Source of the DNA: Clostridium_AD estertheticum_D | GTDB taxonomy: Bacteria > Bacillota > Clostridia > Clostridiales > Clostridiaceae | DNA: 64,000 nt | Assembly: GCF_018861295.1 (NCBI RefSeq) | Contig: NZ_JAHLDM010000001.1 | Span: 124,001 to 188,000, forward strand | Reading direction: 5' to 3' | Part shown: positions 8,955-18,449 of the stretch, piece by piece | How positions within the stretch are numbered: the stretch's first letter is position 1 | How the letters are laid out: the number at the start of each line of letters is the position of its first letter | Position numbers and translations under genes: made by a program | Notes under the pieces: generated by a model | What the model saw: the letters and a program-made list of their open reading frames with translations, nothing else | What the model was told of the DNA's origin: nothing | Databases searched by the model: none

Positions 8955-10368
8955 TTTTGTAAGTAATATAAAAAAGGTCCTGTTGGTATTTTTAATACTC
9001 TTTATTGCTTTGATTACATATATAACTTATGTATATATGTTTAATAGTCAGAAAGCGGTAGCTAGTACCTTTAATCGAAGGCTTTGGGCAGAGAGAAATA
9101 AGGTTCTACGTGGAACAATTTATGACAAGGATATGGTAGCTTTAACAAAAAGCACTAAGACAAGTGAAACATCTCAAAAACAAAATTATTTGCAAGGTGC
9201 AGTTTTTGCACACGCTATAGGATATATGGATCCTGTTTATGGACTTAGCGGACTTGAAAAAAAATATGATGCACAGCTTATGGGCAATAATGATACACCA
9301 CTTTCAAAATTTGTGTTTTTTAATAAGGACACTGATCAAAAGGTTGGTAATGGGTTAAGGACTACACTTGACTCTAAACTCCAAAAGAAGGCTTATGAAC
9401 TTTTAGGTGATCATCGAGGTTCTATAGTAGCAATGAACCCTAAAACCGGAGAAATTTTAGCTATGGTTTCTAAACCTTCTTATGATCCTAATAATTTAGA
9501 GAAAGATTGGAAGAGTATAGTTGCAAATAAGGAGATGCCTCTGCTTAATAGAGCAGTATCTGGACTGTATCCACCGGGATCTACATTTAAGACTGTTACG
9601 GCAGCAAGTGCTTTAGAAAACATAGCCAATGTTTACAATAGCAGCTTAAATGATAATGGTAGTTTAATTGTCAATGGAACAAAACTATTGGAAGATTATA
9701 ATGGTGAATCTTTTGGAAATATAGATTTTAAATCTGCCTATATGCATTCTAGTAATGTGTTTTTCGGATCATTAGGTCTTGATTTAGGAAATAATAAACT
9801 AAAGGAAACAGCTGAGAAATTTTATTTTAACAAAAACATTCCAACCATAGGGTTAACTGTAGAAAATAGTGTGTTTCCAAATTATAAAAATAATGAAAAA
9901 GGTAATATTGCGCAGAGTGCTATAGGTCAAGCAGGTGTCTTAGTTACGCCTATGCAAATGGCATTAGTTGTGAGTGCAGTTGCTAATGGTGGTACAATGA
10001 TGGAACCTATGCTTGTTAAAGAAATATTAAGTAGCAAGGGTAAATCTATAGAAAAATTACAGCCTAAGCAGCTTGGACAAGTGATGACAAAAAATAATTC
10101 TGATATTATGAAGGGCTTAATGAAGGAAGTAGTGTCTCAAGGAACAGGCGCTAGTGCAGCTCTTACTGGCATAGTAGTTAGTGGTAAAACGGGTACAGCA
10201 GACCATGATGACCCAAGTAAACAAGAAGCCCCACACGCTTGGTTTACTGGATTTGCACCTTATGATGATCCTCAAATTGCTATAGCGGTAATTGTAGAGG
10301 AAGGCGGACAAGGTGGCGTTAAAGCTGCTGAGATAACTAGAGAACTTGTTAGAACTTATTTGCAATAA
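8947..10368 (+). CDS. class B penicillin-binding protein (transpeptidase)
   Basis: This 473-residue protein has one N-terminal membrane helix (about 9-30) and a transpeptidase domain facing outside. The active-site motifs are all present: S212-TFK (SxxK), S268-S-N270 (SxN) and K413-T-G (KTG). There is no glycosyltransferase domain; that activity would come from the SEDS partner encoded just upstream with an 8-base overlap. It is shorter than typical PBP2 and most like the PbpA group that follows FHA and FtsW genes. It cross-links peptidoglycan and should be a beta-lactam target. An inverted-repeat hairpin lies about 55 bases after the stop. Confidence 0.92.
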   Translation: MNDFVSNIKKVLLVFLILFIALITYITYVYMFNSQKAVASTFNRRLWAERNKVLRGTIYDKDMVALTKSTKTSETSQKQNYLQGAVFAHAIGYMDPVYGLSGLEKKYDAQLMGNNDTPLSKFVFFNKDTDQKVGNGLRTTLDSKLQKKAYELLGDHRGSIVAMNPKTGEILAMVSKPSYDPNNLEKDWKSIVANKEMPLLNRAVSGLYPPGSTFKTVTAASALENIANVYNSSLNDNGSLIVNGTKLLEDYNGESFGNIDFKSAYMHSSNVFFGSLGLDLGNNKLKETAEKFYFNKNIPTIGLTVENSVFPNYKNNEKGNIAQSAIGQAGVLVTPMQMALVVSAVANGGTMMEPMLVKEILSSKGKSIEKLQPKQLGQVMTKNNSDIMKGLMKEVVSQGTGASAALTGIVVSGKTGTADHDDPSKQEAPHAWFTGFAPYDDPQIAIAVIVEEGGQGGVKAAEITRELVRTYLQ

Positions 10369-10395
10369 AGATTTAACTTTGTTAATTTTGAAAAA

Positions 10396-10409
10396 CATGC
10401 GAAAGCATG
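10396..10409 (+). other. small GNRA-capped hairpin
   Basis: CATGC / GCATG closes a GAAA tetraloop shortly after the PBP stop codon. No T tract follows. It may be part of the mRNA 3' end. Confidence 0.4.
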
Positions 10410-10422
10410 GGCATAATAGTGA

Positions 10423-10465
10423 AAATATAAAGTCAAATATTACAATAATATTTGACTTTATATTT
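10423..10465. terminator. long inverted repeat, probable terminator of the FHA-FtsW-PBP operon
   Basis: A perfect 19-bp inverted repeat with a 5-nt loop (arms 10423-10441 and 10447-10465). The 3' arm ends in TATATTT rather than a clean T run, so termination could work in either direction. Confidence 0.65.
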
Positions 10466-10653
10466 TATATACCATGATTTATTTAGTAGTATAATTAGAG
10501 ATAATGACGTATAAAATGAATGCTAGTATAGAAAAAATAATATATGTAGTAACTTGTAATAAATTGCCCGGGAAATTTAAATGTATTGGTATAATTTTGA
10601 ATATATATGTTTAAGTGAAAATAATTATAATCTTAAAGGGGAGGGGTTGTATT

Positions 10654-12519
10654 ATGTTTGACTTTGATTATCAACTAAAGACTCTTCCAGATGCACCAGG
10701 AGTATATCTTATGAAAAATAATCTTGGTGAAATAATATACGTTGGAAAGGCTAAAATATTAAAAAATAGAGTAAGACAGTATTTTAAATCATCAAAAAAC
10801 CATTCTGTAAAAGTTATGGCTATGGTGAAAAATATAGCTGAATTTGAATATATAGTAACTGATTCGGAGATGGAGGCATTGATACTTGAGTGCAATCTTA
10901 TTAAGAAATATAGTCCAAGATATAATATTTTGCTTAAAGATGATAAGCATTATCCATTTATAAAGATAACTATTAATGAGGAGTTCCCGAGGGTATTTGT
11001 AACTAGAAATATTGCAAATGATGGAGGGAGATATTTTGGGCCATACACAGATTCTGCAGCTGTATATAGTACTATTGAACTTATAAAACAAATATTTCCG
11101 CTTAGAACATGCAGAAGAAATATTAAAGAAGGTGTCCTATATGATAGACCATGTTTAAACTATCATATAGGATTATGTAAGGCCCCTTGTACAGGGTATA
11201 TTAGTAAAGAAGATTATGGAAAAATTATAAAAGGTGCTTTGGATCTACTTACAGGAAAAGATAAAAGTATAAAGGAAGATTTAAGAAACAAAATGGAAAG
11301 TGCATCGGAAGTTTTGGAATTTGAGAAAGCAGCAATGCTTCGGGATAAGATTATGGCTATAGAAAAAATAAATGAGAAACAAAAGATTATAATAGGAAAT
11401 TGTGAGAATGAAGATTTCATTAATGTATATGTTGATGAAAAAGATGTTTGTATTCAGGTGTTTTTTCTTCGTGATGGTAAGATAGTAGGTAGAGAACACT
11501 TTATTTTAAATGATGAAGCAGAGAATGTAGAAAATGAACTTATAGAAGAATTTATAAAGAGGTTTTATGGCGGGACAGCATTTATCCCTAAAACAATATA
11601 TGTACCTTTTATAAGTGAGGTGGAAATCTTAGAACAATGGCTTAGCGCTAAAAAAGATTCGAAGGTAACTATTAAGATTCCTCAAAAGGGAGAAAAGAAA
11701 AAAACTTTAGAGATGGTTGCAAATAATGCAAAGATAACTCTTGAAAATTTTAAATTAAAGGATATGCAAGATAAGGAAATTCATAAAATCGCAATGCAGG
11801 AAATTACAGAATTATTAAAACTTGATGAAATACCTGATAGAATTGAATCATATGATATCTCAAATATAATGGGGGTAGATTCTGTAGGGAGTATGGTGGT
11901 TTTCGAAGGTGGAAAGCCTAAAAATAGTGATTATAGAAGGTTTAAGATAAAGTCAGTAATAGGAGCAAATGATTATGATAGTATGCGGGAAATCTTAGAG
12001 CGGAGGTTTCGTCGAGGACTGGATGAAGTGGAGAGAATAAAAGAGAGAAATTTAGAACTTAGTAAGGGCAAGTTTTGTGTGTTCCCGGATTTAATTCTTA
12101 TGGATGGTGGAAAAGGTCAGGTTAATGTGGCCCTTGAGGTTTTAAATAATCTTAATATTGATATACCGGTATGTGGAATGGTTAAGGATGATAGGCACAA
12201 AACTAGAGGTTTAATATATAATAATATAGAGCTATTTATGAAAAGTAATTCCCAAAGTATGCACTTAATTACTAGAATACAAGACGAGGTCCATAGATTT
12301 GCAATTACTTATCACAGAACGCTTAGGGATAAAAGAACATTATATTCTATATTGGATAATATACCCAATATAGGTGAAAAGAGAAGAAGAGAGTTATTAA
12401 AAAAGTTTGGTAGTATAGATAATATAAAAGGTGCTGACGCAAAAGAGCTAATGGATACCCCATCTATGGATAGCAAGTCTGCAGAGTGCGTTATATTATA
12501 TTTTAAAAATAATAAATAA
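10654..12519 (+). CDS. uvrC: UvrABC excinuclease subunit C
   Basis: This 621-residue nuclease of nucleotide excision repair makes both incisions around a lesion held by UvrB. An N-terminal GIY-YIG domain is visible (PGVYLM, then GEIIYVGKAK at about 13-40). A central UVR motif (about 205-235, EFEKAAMLRDKI) binds UvrB. The RNase H-like nuclease domain has IESYDISN and LILMDGGKGQVNVA, and a C-terminal helix-hairpin-helix pair lies near NIPNIGEKRRRELL. The reading frame is open back to 10615, but GGGGAGGGG at about 10638-10646 fits the ATG at 10654, where family homology starts. An extended -10 (TGGTATAAT) ends at 10595. No LexA box was seen here, unlike uvrB. Confidence 0.96.
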   Translation: MFDFDYQLKTLPDAPGVYLMKNNLGEIIYVGKAKILKNRVRQYFKSSKNHSVKVMAMVKNIAEFEYIVTDSEMEALILECNLIKKYSPRYNILLKDDKHYPFIKITINEEFPRVFVTRNIANDGGRYFGPYTDSAAVYSTIELIKQIFPLRTCRRNIKEGVLYDRPCLNYHIGLCKAPCTGYISKEDYGKIIKGALDLLTGKDKSIKEDLRNKMESASEVLEFEKAAMLRDKIMAIEKINEKQKIIIGNCENEDFINVYVDEKDVCIQVFFLRDGKIVGREHFILNDEAENVENELIEEFIKRFYGGTAFIPKTIYVPFISEVEILEQWLSAKKDSKVTIKIPQKGEKKKTLEMVANNAKITLENFKLKDMQDKEIHKIAMQEITELLKLDEIPDRIESYDISNIMGVDSVGSMVVFEGGKPKNSDYRRFKIKSVIGANDYDSMREILERRFRRGLDEVERIKERNLELSKGKFCVFPDLILMDGGKGQVNVALEVLNNLNIDIPVCGMVKDDRHKTRGLIYNNIELFMKSNSQSMHLITRIQDEVHRFAITYHRTLRDKRTLYSILDNIPNIGEKRRRELLKKFGSIDNIKGADAKELMDTPSMDSKSAECVILYFKNNK

Positions 12520-12601
12520 ACTTATTAGGAATATTTATATACATCAAAAATTTAAACTGTTGAAATATTGCAGTAAAAAGGGTAAACTAAAAGAACTATA
12601 T

Positions 12602-12639
12602 CTTGAATAACATAAATAATATTATTTATGTTATTCAAG
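12602..12639. repeat. 38-bp perfect palindrome between uvrC and murB
   Basis: Arms 12602-12620 and 12621-12639 are exact reverse complements (left arm starts CTTGAATAACATAAATAA). There is no loop and no T run after it. It may be a two-way terminator or an operator for murB, whose start is 36 bases downstream. Confidence 0.6.
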
Positions 12640-12674
12640 TATATAAATATATTAATATTTTCAAGGAGTAGAAT

Positions 12675-13619
12675 ATGAAATTATATGCGGAATTATTTAA
12701 ACAAATAAATAAAGTAACAGACAATTCTAATATAAAGGTTGATGAACCAATGGAAAACCATACTTCTTTTAGAGTGGGTGGACCCGCCGATATTTTAGTA
12801 ACACCAAATGAAGTTTTAGAAGTTCAAGCTTTAATAAAAATTTGTAAAAAACATAAAGTTAAATATTATTTAATAGGAAATGGTTCTAATTTACTAGTTA
12901 AGGATGGCGGAATTCGCGGTGTTGTTATAAAACTATGTAACCTTAATAAAATTGAGGTTGAAGGAAATAAAATAACAGCTCAAAGTGGAGCTAGTTTATA
13001 TGATGTTACAATGGCAGCATTAGACAAAGGGCTTAAAGGTATTGAATTTGCTAACGGAATTCCAGGTAGCATTGGTGGGGCAGCAGCTATGAACGCAGGA
13101 GCATATAACGGCGAAATGTCTATGGTTCTAGATAGTCTACTCGCAATAGACCAGAATGGAGAATTATTAACAATAGACAAAGACGATATGGAGCTATCTT
13201 ACAGAAGTAGTGCTGTTCTTAAATATGGCTATGCAGTTATAAGCGTTACTCTTAAATTACAGGCCGGTGACAAGGAAGTTATAAAAGCTAGAATGGATGA
13301 CCTTGCAAAAAAAAGAAGTGATAAACAACCTTTGGAATATGCATCGGCAGGTAGTACATTTAAAAGACCAGAAGGGCATTATGCAAGTGTACTTATACAA
13401 GATTCAAATTTGAAAGGAACTCATGTTGGTGATGCAGAGGTGTCTGTTAAACATTCTGGTTTTATTATCAATAAAAAGAGCGCAAGTGCAACAGATATTT
13501 TGGATTTAATCAAGCTTGTACAGGATGAAGTGCAAAAAAAATTTGGTGTAAAGCTTGATACTGAGGTAAAGATTTGGGGAGAGGACAAAGAATCTTCTGA
13601 AATTTCGGTAAATCAGTGA
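12675..13619 (+). CDS. murB: UDP-N-acetylenolpyruvoylglucosamine reductase
   Basis: This 314-residue FAD enzyme makes UDP-MurNAc by reducing UDP-GlcNAc-enolpyruvate, the second committed step of peptidoglycan precursor synthesis. FAD-binding residues are visible in NHTSFRVGGPADIL (about 29-42) and LIGNGSNLLV (about 67-76). The type-IIb pattern is shown by NGIPGSIGGAAAMNAGAY (about 127-144). The catalytic Ser is in the YASAGSTFKRP segment, and a C-terminal Glu region is near VKIWGED. The length is normal. AAGGAG precedes the ATG. It is followed by its own terminator and is probably a one-gene transcript. Confidence 0.96.
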   Translation: MKLYAELFKQINKVTDNSNIKVDEPMENHTSFRVGGPADILVTPNEVLEVQALIKICKKHKVKYYLIGNGSNLLVKDGGIRGVVIKLCNLNKIEVEGNKITAQSGASLYDVTMAALDKGLKGIEFANGIPGSIGGAAAMNAGAYNGEMSMVLDSLLAIDQNGELLTIDKDDMELSYRSSAVLKYGYAVISVTLKLQAGDKEVIKARMDDLAKKRSDKQPLEYASAGSTFKRPEGHYASVLIQDSNLKGTHVGDAEVSVKHSGFIINKKSASATDILDLIKLVQDEVQKKFGVKLDTEVKIWGEDKESSEISVNQ

Positions 13620-13667
13620 GTTTTTTATAAATATTTTAAAAAAATTATAAAATAAGTAGGATTTTAA

Positions 13668-13704
13668 AACGCACAAGGGGATAAATATTTGTGCGTTTTT
13701 TTTT
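13668..13704 (+). terminator. rho-independent terminator after murB
   Basis: A 9-bp perfect stem (AACGCACAA / TTGTGCGTT) is followed by a run of nine T in total. Confidence 0.92.
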
Positions 13705-13882
13705 GTATTTACATATCTATAATTATGATTATTTGTGTTATAATTAAAAATGAAACTGTATTAGTACAACTAAGTAGACAGACATTTAAAGTGAATAATT
13801 GATAATATTAAAATATTAGTAGCAATAATAAAATATTTGGTATAATAGAAATTCTTAATTTTTGTATAGGGGGTTTTTTTTG

Positions 13883-14767
13883 ATGAGATTTGTTATATTG
13901 ACGGGGTTATCGGGAGCTGGAAAAACACAAACGGTAAGAAACCTTGAGGATTTAGGTTTTTTTTGTGTGGATAATTTGCCACCTACTTTAATTCCTAAAT
14001 TTGCTGAGGCATGTTATAAATCTAATGGTAGTATTGACAGAATTGCTTTAGTTATAGATATTCGTGGTGGAAAGTTCTTTGACGATTTATTTGAAAGTTT
14101 AACATACCTAAAAGATGAAGGATATGAGTATGAAATATTATTTCTAGAGGCCTCAGATAAAGTGCTTATTAAAAGATATAAAGAGTCAAGGCGAAAACAT
14201 CCTCTAGCGCCAGAAGGAAGAGTTGTAAATGGAATTGAAACTGAGAGACGCAAACTTAGGGATGTACGTGAGCGTGCTGACCATATAATTAATACATCTA
14301 AGCTTTCTGCAAGAGAACTTACAGAAGAAATAAATAATATCTATGGTGAGGAGGGTCAGATAGAAACTAAGCTTGTTATAACTGTGCTTTCTTTTGGATT
14401 TAAATATGGAATACCTGTGGATTCAGATTTGGTATTTGATGTGAGATTTTTGCCGAATCCTTTTTATATTCCAGAGCTTAAGAAGTATTCAGGTAATGAC
14501 CAACCGGTTCGCGATTATGTATTAGAATTTGAAGGGACTAAAGTATTTGTAGAAAAACTTCAAGATATGCTACAGTTTCTTATCCCAAATTATAAAAAAG
14601 AAGGAAAAAGACAACTTATAGTTTCTATAGGATGTACAGGGGGAAGACATAGGTCAGTTGCTATAGCAAATAGAATTTATGAAATACTTGGGCGTAATGG
14701 GTATGATGTTAATATAGATCACAGGGACATAAATGAAGATGTAAATAGAGGTGATGGTAAGCTATGA
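13883..14767 (+). CDS. rapZ: RapZ/YvcJ nucleotide-binding RNase adaptor family protein
   Basis: This 294-residue P-loop protein has the Walker A GLSGAGKTQ (about residues 8-16) and a Walker B-like DIRGG. The C-terminal half contains the conserved CTGGRHRSVAIA segment, which in the E. coli homologue binds UDP-GlcNAc/GlcN6P and RNA. In Firmicutes the role of YvcJ is less defined. TTG codons in frame upstream (13862, 13880) are rejected: AGGGGG at 13868-13873 fits the ATG at 13883. An extended -10 (TGGTATAAT, ending 13846) marks the promoter of the rapZ-yvcK-whiA cluster. Its TGA overlaps the yvcK ATG. Confidence 0.95.
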   Translation: MRFVILTGLSGAGKTQTVRNLEDLGFFCVDNLPPTLIPKFAEACYKSNGSIDRIALVIDIRGGKFFDDLFESLTYLKDEGYEYEILFLEASDKVLIKRYKESRRKHPLAPEGRVVNGIETERRKLRDVRERADHIINTSKLSARELTEEINNIYGEEGQIETKLVITVLSFGFKYGIPVDSDLVFDVRFLPNPFYIPELKKYSGNDQPVRDYVLEFEGTKVFVEKLQDMLQFLIPNYKKEGKRQLIVSIGCTGGRHRSVAIANRIYEILGRNGYDVNIDHRDINEDVNRGDGKL

Positions 14768-16104
14768 TGCTAAGGAATTTGCTGAAGCCTGGAATTAATA
14801 TAAAAAGGTGGATTCTTCTAGGTATTGTAGGTGTTTCTATTTTAATATTTGGAATTTTTGAACTAATAAATAGAGAATATCACTCTCTGCCAAAGATAGT
14901 TTTATCAGCGCTGATTATAGTGCTTGGAGCTTTGATAATATATATTGCTATAATACAAATCATAAAATTTTTTATTATATTAGTTAATACAGGCAGTATT
15001 GATGTAGCTATGAGTTCGAGAAAATTTGAAGATTTAATATATGAAAAAAGAGTACTTATAAAGGGACCTAAGATTGTAGTAATTGGAGGAGGCACCGGTT
15101 TATCTACTATGCTTAGGGGGCTGAAAAAATATACTAATAATATAACAGCAATAGTTACAGTAGCAGATGATGGTGGGGGATCAGGCGTTTTAAGAGAAGA
15201 TTTAGGAATACTTCCTCCAGGGGATATTAGAAATTGCATTTTGGCGTTAGCAGATACGGAACCACTAATGGACGAATTATTGCAGTATAGATTTAAAGAC
15301 GGAAGACTAAAGGACCAAAGCTTCGGTAATTTATTTTTAGCAGCGATGGATGGAATCTCAAATAATTTTGAAGAAGCTGTACAGAAAATGAGTTCAGTAC
15401 TAGCTGTAACGGGTAGGGTTATCCCGGTTACTTTAGACAATATGACATTAAAGGCAAAACTTAAAAATGGAAATATAATTGATGGTGAATCAAATATTCC
15501 TAAAGGCGTAATAGACAATAAGAGCCCTATTGATGAAGTCTTTATAGAACCTACAGATGCTAGGGCACTTAAGGAAGCGTTAGTTGCTATAAATGAAGCA
15601 GATGCAGTAATCCTAGGACCTGGAAGCCTTTATACTAGTATTATCCCTAATTTATTAGTAAAGGAAATAAGAAATGCATTGTATAAGACAAAGTCTATAA
15701 GGATTTATGTGTCAAATATAATGACACAACCAGGTGAGAGTGATAATTATACTGTTAATGATCATATAAAGGCTATAAATCGGCATGCTAAAGGAAAAGT
15801 TGTTGATTACGTTTTAGTAAATACAGGGAAAATAAGTAGTGAGCTAGAACTAAGATATCGTAATGATAATTCTAATATGGTTATTATAAATGAAGAGGAA
15901 ATTAAAAAGCAAGGCATAGGAGTAATTAGGAGTGATTTTGTAAAAATAGGAAAAGGTCATATAAGACATGATACAGAAAAGCTTGCAACCATTTTAGTAG
16001 AAACAATTATGGAGAAAAAGTTATTTAACGATAAAAAGAAAATAGGTGAGTACTTTTATTTATCACAGAGGCTTAAGGAAAACAAAAACAAAAAAAATAA
16101 TTGA
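14764..16104 (+). CDS. yvcK: YvcK/CofD-family protein (gluconeogenesis/cell-wall factor)
   Basis: This 446-residue protein has two N-terminal membrane helices (about 15-35 and 40-68), then the CofD-like nucleotide-binding domain. Motifs are GGGTGLSTMLRGLK, VTVADDGGGSGVLR and LPPGDIRNCILALAD (about 108-170). In Bacillus, YvcK binds UDP-sugars and is needed for growth and cell shape on gluconeogenic carbon sources. The N-terminal membrane segment gives a longer form than the roughly 320-residue Bacillus protein. It overlaps rapZ by 4 bases (ATGA) and is followed by whiA, the standard Firmicutes order. Confidence 0.93.
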   Translation: MMLRNLLKPGINIKRWILLGIVGVSILIFGIFELINREYHSLPKIVLSALIIVLGALIIYIAIIQIIKFFIILVNTGSIDVAMSSRKFEDLIYEKRVLIKGPKIVVIGGGTGLSTMLRGLKKYTNNITAIVTVADDGGGSGVLREDLGILPPGDIRNCILALADTEPLMDELLQYRFKDGRLKDQSFGNLFLAAMDGISNNFEEAVQKMSSVLAVTGRVIPVTLDNMTLKAKLKNGNIIDGESNIPKGVIDNKSPIDEVFIEPTDARALKEALVAINEADAVILGPGSLYTSIIPNLLVKEIRNALYKTKSIRIYVSNIMTQPGESDNYTVNDHIKAINRHAKGKVVDYVLVNTGKISSELELRYRNDNSNMVIINEEEIKKQGIGVIRSDFVKIGKGHIRHDTEKLATILVETIMEKKLFNDKKKIGEYFYLSQRLKENKNKKNN

Positions 16105-16147
16105 TTTTATGTTCTTTTAGAAAATAAATGCAATAAGGAGTAGAATA

Positions 16148-17098
16148 ATGTCATTTTCGTCTAAGGTTAAGAATGAAATTTGTAGATTTACAGATATGAG
16201 TAAGAAAGAGGCCATGGCTGAAATGGCGGCTATAATGAAGGTTAGTGGTACTATTGGACTTGGATCAAATAAACAAATAAATTTCCAAATAACAACTGAA
16301 AATCCTGCAATAGCACGACTTATCTTTAAATTGTTAAAGGAGCATTTTGCTATTCACGCTAGATTATTAGTTAAGAGAAGTAATTCACTAAAGAAAAAAA
16401 ATGTATATGTTGTTATAATTACGGAAGAAATGGGTGTTAAAGACTTATTAAAGCAAGTGGCAGTCCTTGAGGATGAAAATTTCTTTTCAATAGATTATAC
16501 TATACCAAGCAGGTTAATTGATGCTGAGGAATGCAAACGTAAATATATAAGAGGGGCCTTTTTAGGTGGTGGAAGTATTAGTAACCCTGAAAAAAATTAT
16601 CATGTAGAGTTTGTGACTCATGATAGTGATTATGCACAGGAATTAAGCACACTTATTAATAGCTATGGATTGTTTTCAAAAATAATACAAAGGAAAAGCA
16701 GTTTTGTTATTTATATTAAAGAGGGTGAACAAATTGTTGATCTTCTTAACATAATTGGAGCACACAATTCATTACTATTCTTAGAAAATGTAAGGATAAT
16801 GAAAGAAATGAGAAATAATGTAAATAGAATTGTGAACTGTGAAACAGCTAATCTTAGTAAAACAGTAAATGCATCAGTAAGACAAGTAGAAAGTATAAAA
16901 TTAATACAAAAAGAAATAGGGTTTAAGAGATTGCCTAAGAATTTGAGAGAAATCGCTGAGCTAAGGCTTGAGTATCCTGATGAATCTTTAAAAGAACTTG
17001 GAGCAATACTTGAACCACCAGTAGGGAAATCTGGTATTAACCATAGATTAAGAAGAATAGAAAAAATTGCTGAAGAATTAAGGAAAGAAGGAAGGTAA
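16148..17098 (+). CDS. whiA: WhiA DNA-binding regulator
   Basis: This 316-residue protein has an N-terminal degenerate LAGLIDADG homing-endonuclease-like fold (about 1-210, with RKYIRGAFLGGGSISNPEK) joined to a C-terminal helix-turn-helix (about 220-310, ending GKSGINHRLRRIEKIA). WhiA controls sporulation genes in Streptomyces and influences division and chromosome segregation in Bacillus. A GGAG site lies before the ATG. It is the third gene of the rapZ-yvcK-whiA block, and the next gene starts only 8 bases after its stop. Confidence 0.96.
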   Translation: MSFSSKVKNEICRFTDMSKKEAMAEMAAIMKVSGTIGLGSNKQINFQITTENPAIARLIFKLLKEHFAIHARLLVKRSNSLKKKNVYVVIITEEMGVKDLLKQVAVLEDENFFSIDYTIPSRLIDAEECKRKYIRGAFLGGGSISNPEKNYHVEFVTHDSDYAQELSTLINSYGLFSKIIQRKSSFVIYIKEGEQIVDLLNIIGAHNSLLFLENVRIMKEMRNNVNRIVNCETANLSKTVNASVRQVESIKLIQKEIGFKRLPKNLREIAELRLEYPDESLKELGAILEPPVGKSGINHRLRRIEKIAEELRKEGR

Positions 17099-17105
17099 AA
17101 AGAGA

Positions 17106-18410
17106 ATGTCAAAACATGAGGAGATAGTTAATCATATCCTTGCCCTGCAAATTGGTACTAAGATATCTGTAAGAGGTATCAGTTCTGAACTCGGCATTAG
17201 TGATGGTACATCTTATAGAGCGATAAAAGAAGCAGAAAATATGGGTATTGTTAATACCGTTCCTAGGGTGGGAACGGTAAGAGTTGAGAAGGTATATAAA
17301 AAAAACATTGATAGTCTTACTTATGCTGAAGTTATAAGAATTCTTGATGCTACTATTTTGGGCGGCAAAGAAGGTATAAATAAAAGTTTAAATAAATTTA
17401 TTATAGGAGCAATGGCTGTTGAATCAATAATTAGATATCTAAAGCCAGGATACCTCCTTATTGTTGGAAATAGAGAAGAAGCACAACTACTTGCCCTTGA
17501 AAATGAGGCTGCAGTATTGATTACTGGGGGTTTTGATTGTAGTGAAATGGTAAAGATACTTGCGGATGAAAAAGGAATTCCTGTATTATCGTCAACTTAT
17601 GATAGCTTTACAGTAGCTAGTATGATAAACAAGGCTCTTTATGAAACTATGATTAAAAAGGAAATTATTTTAGTTGAAGATGTGATGGATACTAATACTA
17701 CTTGTCTTATGGGTACGGACACTGTGGCTACCTGGAGGCAACTAATGCTAGAAACTAATCATGAGAGATACCCAGTACTAGATGAGAATATGAAAATTAT
17801 TGGGATAGTTACATTAAGAGATTTACAAGGATGTAACGATGATGATGAACTAATTAATAAAATTATGAATAAGAATCCTGTATGTGTAACACCTAAAACA
17901 ACTATAGCTTATGCTGCCCATATTATGGGTTGGGATGGAATTAAAATTTGTCCTGTAGTTGATAAGAAGAAGCTTGTAGGGGTTTTAACTATAGAACATG
18001 TTATAAAAGCAATGGAGTTTGCACTAAGGCAACCACAAGTAGCTGAAACTTTAGAAGATCTTATTTTAATGAATTTTACATGTGTACACGAGGATAATAG
18101 CTTACATTTTAATGGCCAAATTATTCCTCAGATGTTAGATCCTTTTGGAACGGCCTCTTGGAGTTCACTAAATATGCTCCTATCAACTATGGGTATAATG
18201 TCATTAAGGCAAAATAATAACATTAATATCTCGGTGGATAGTATTATGTCGTACTTTATGAAACCTGTGCAAATGGGAAGTGATATAGATATATATGCGA
18301 AAATTGTTGATAAAGGTAGGAGTTTTTCTAAGGTAGAAATAAATATGTACAATAAGAATAATGAGCCTATTGCAAAGTCTATGATTTCTGCAAAAATATT
18401 TGGTAAATAA
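17106..18410 (+). CDS. HTH-DRTGG-CBS-hotdog regulator (YtoI/SpxR type)
   Basis: This 434-residue protein has a recognisable order of domains: an N-terminal winged-helix/HTH (about 1-60), a DRTGG domain (about 70-190), two CBS domains (about 195-310, including HERYPVLDENMKIIGIVTLRD) and a C-terminal hotdog-fold domain (about 330-430). The same architecture is found in Bacillus YtoI and streptococcal SpxR. CBS domains usually sense adenine nucleotides and the hotdog domain may bind an acyl-CoA-like ligand, so this is probably a metabolite-sensing transcription factor. It starts 8 bases after whiA and is likely co-transcribed with it. Its targets are unknown. Confidence 0.9.
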   Translation: MSKHEEIVNHILALQIGTKISVRGISSELGISDGTSYRAIKEAENMGIVNTVPRVGTVRVEKVYKKNIDSLTYAEVIRILDATILGGKEGINKSLNKFIIGAMAVESIIRYLKPGYLLIVGNREEAQLLALENEAAVLITGGFDCSEMVKILADEKGIPVLSSTYDSFTVASMINKALYETMIKKEIILVEDVMDTNTTCLMGTDTVATWRQLMLETNHERYPVLDENMKIIGIVTLRDLQGCNDDDELINKIMNKNPVCVTPKTTIAYAAHIMGWDGIKICPVVDKKKLVGVLTIEHVIKAMEFALRQPQVAETLEDLILMNFTCVHEDNSLHFNGQIIPQMLDPFGTASWSSLNMLLSTMGIMSLRQNNNINISVDSIMSYFMKPVQMGSDIDIYAKIVDKGRSFSKVEINMYNKNNEPIAKSMISAKIFGK

Positions 18411-18449
18411 TATATATAATTAAATTATGGGTTGAGGGGAAGTGAAAAA

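Noticed and set aside
14880..15518. 212-codon minus-strand ORF across yvcK
   Set aside because: It is a shadow of the yvcK frame; the plus strand carries all conserved CofD/YvcK motifs.
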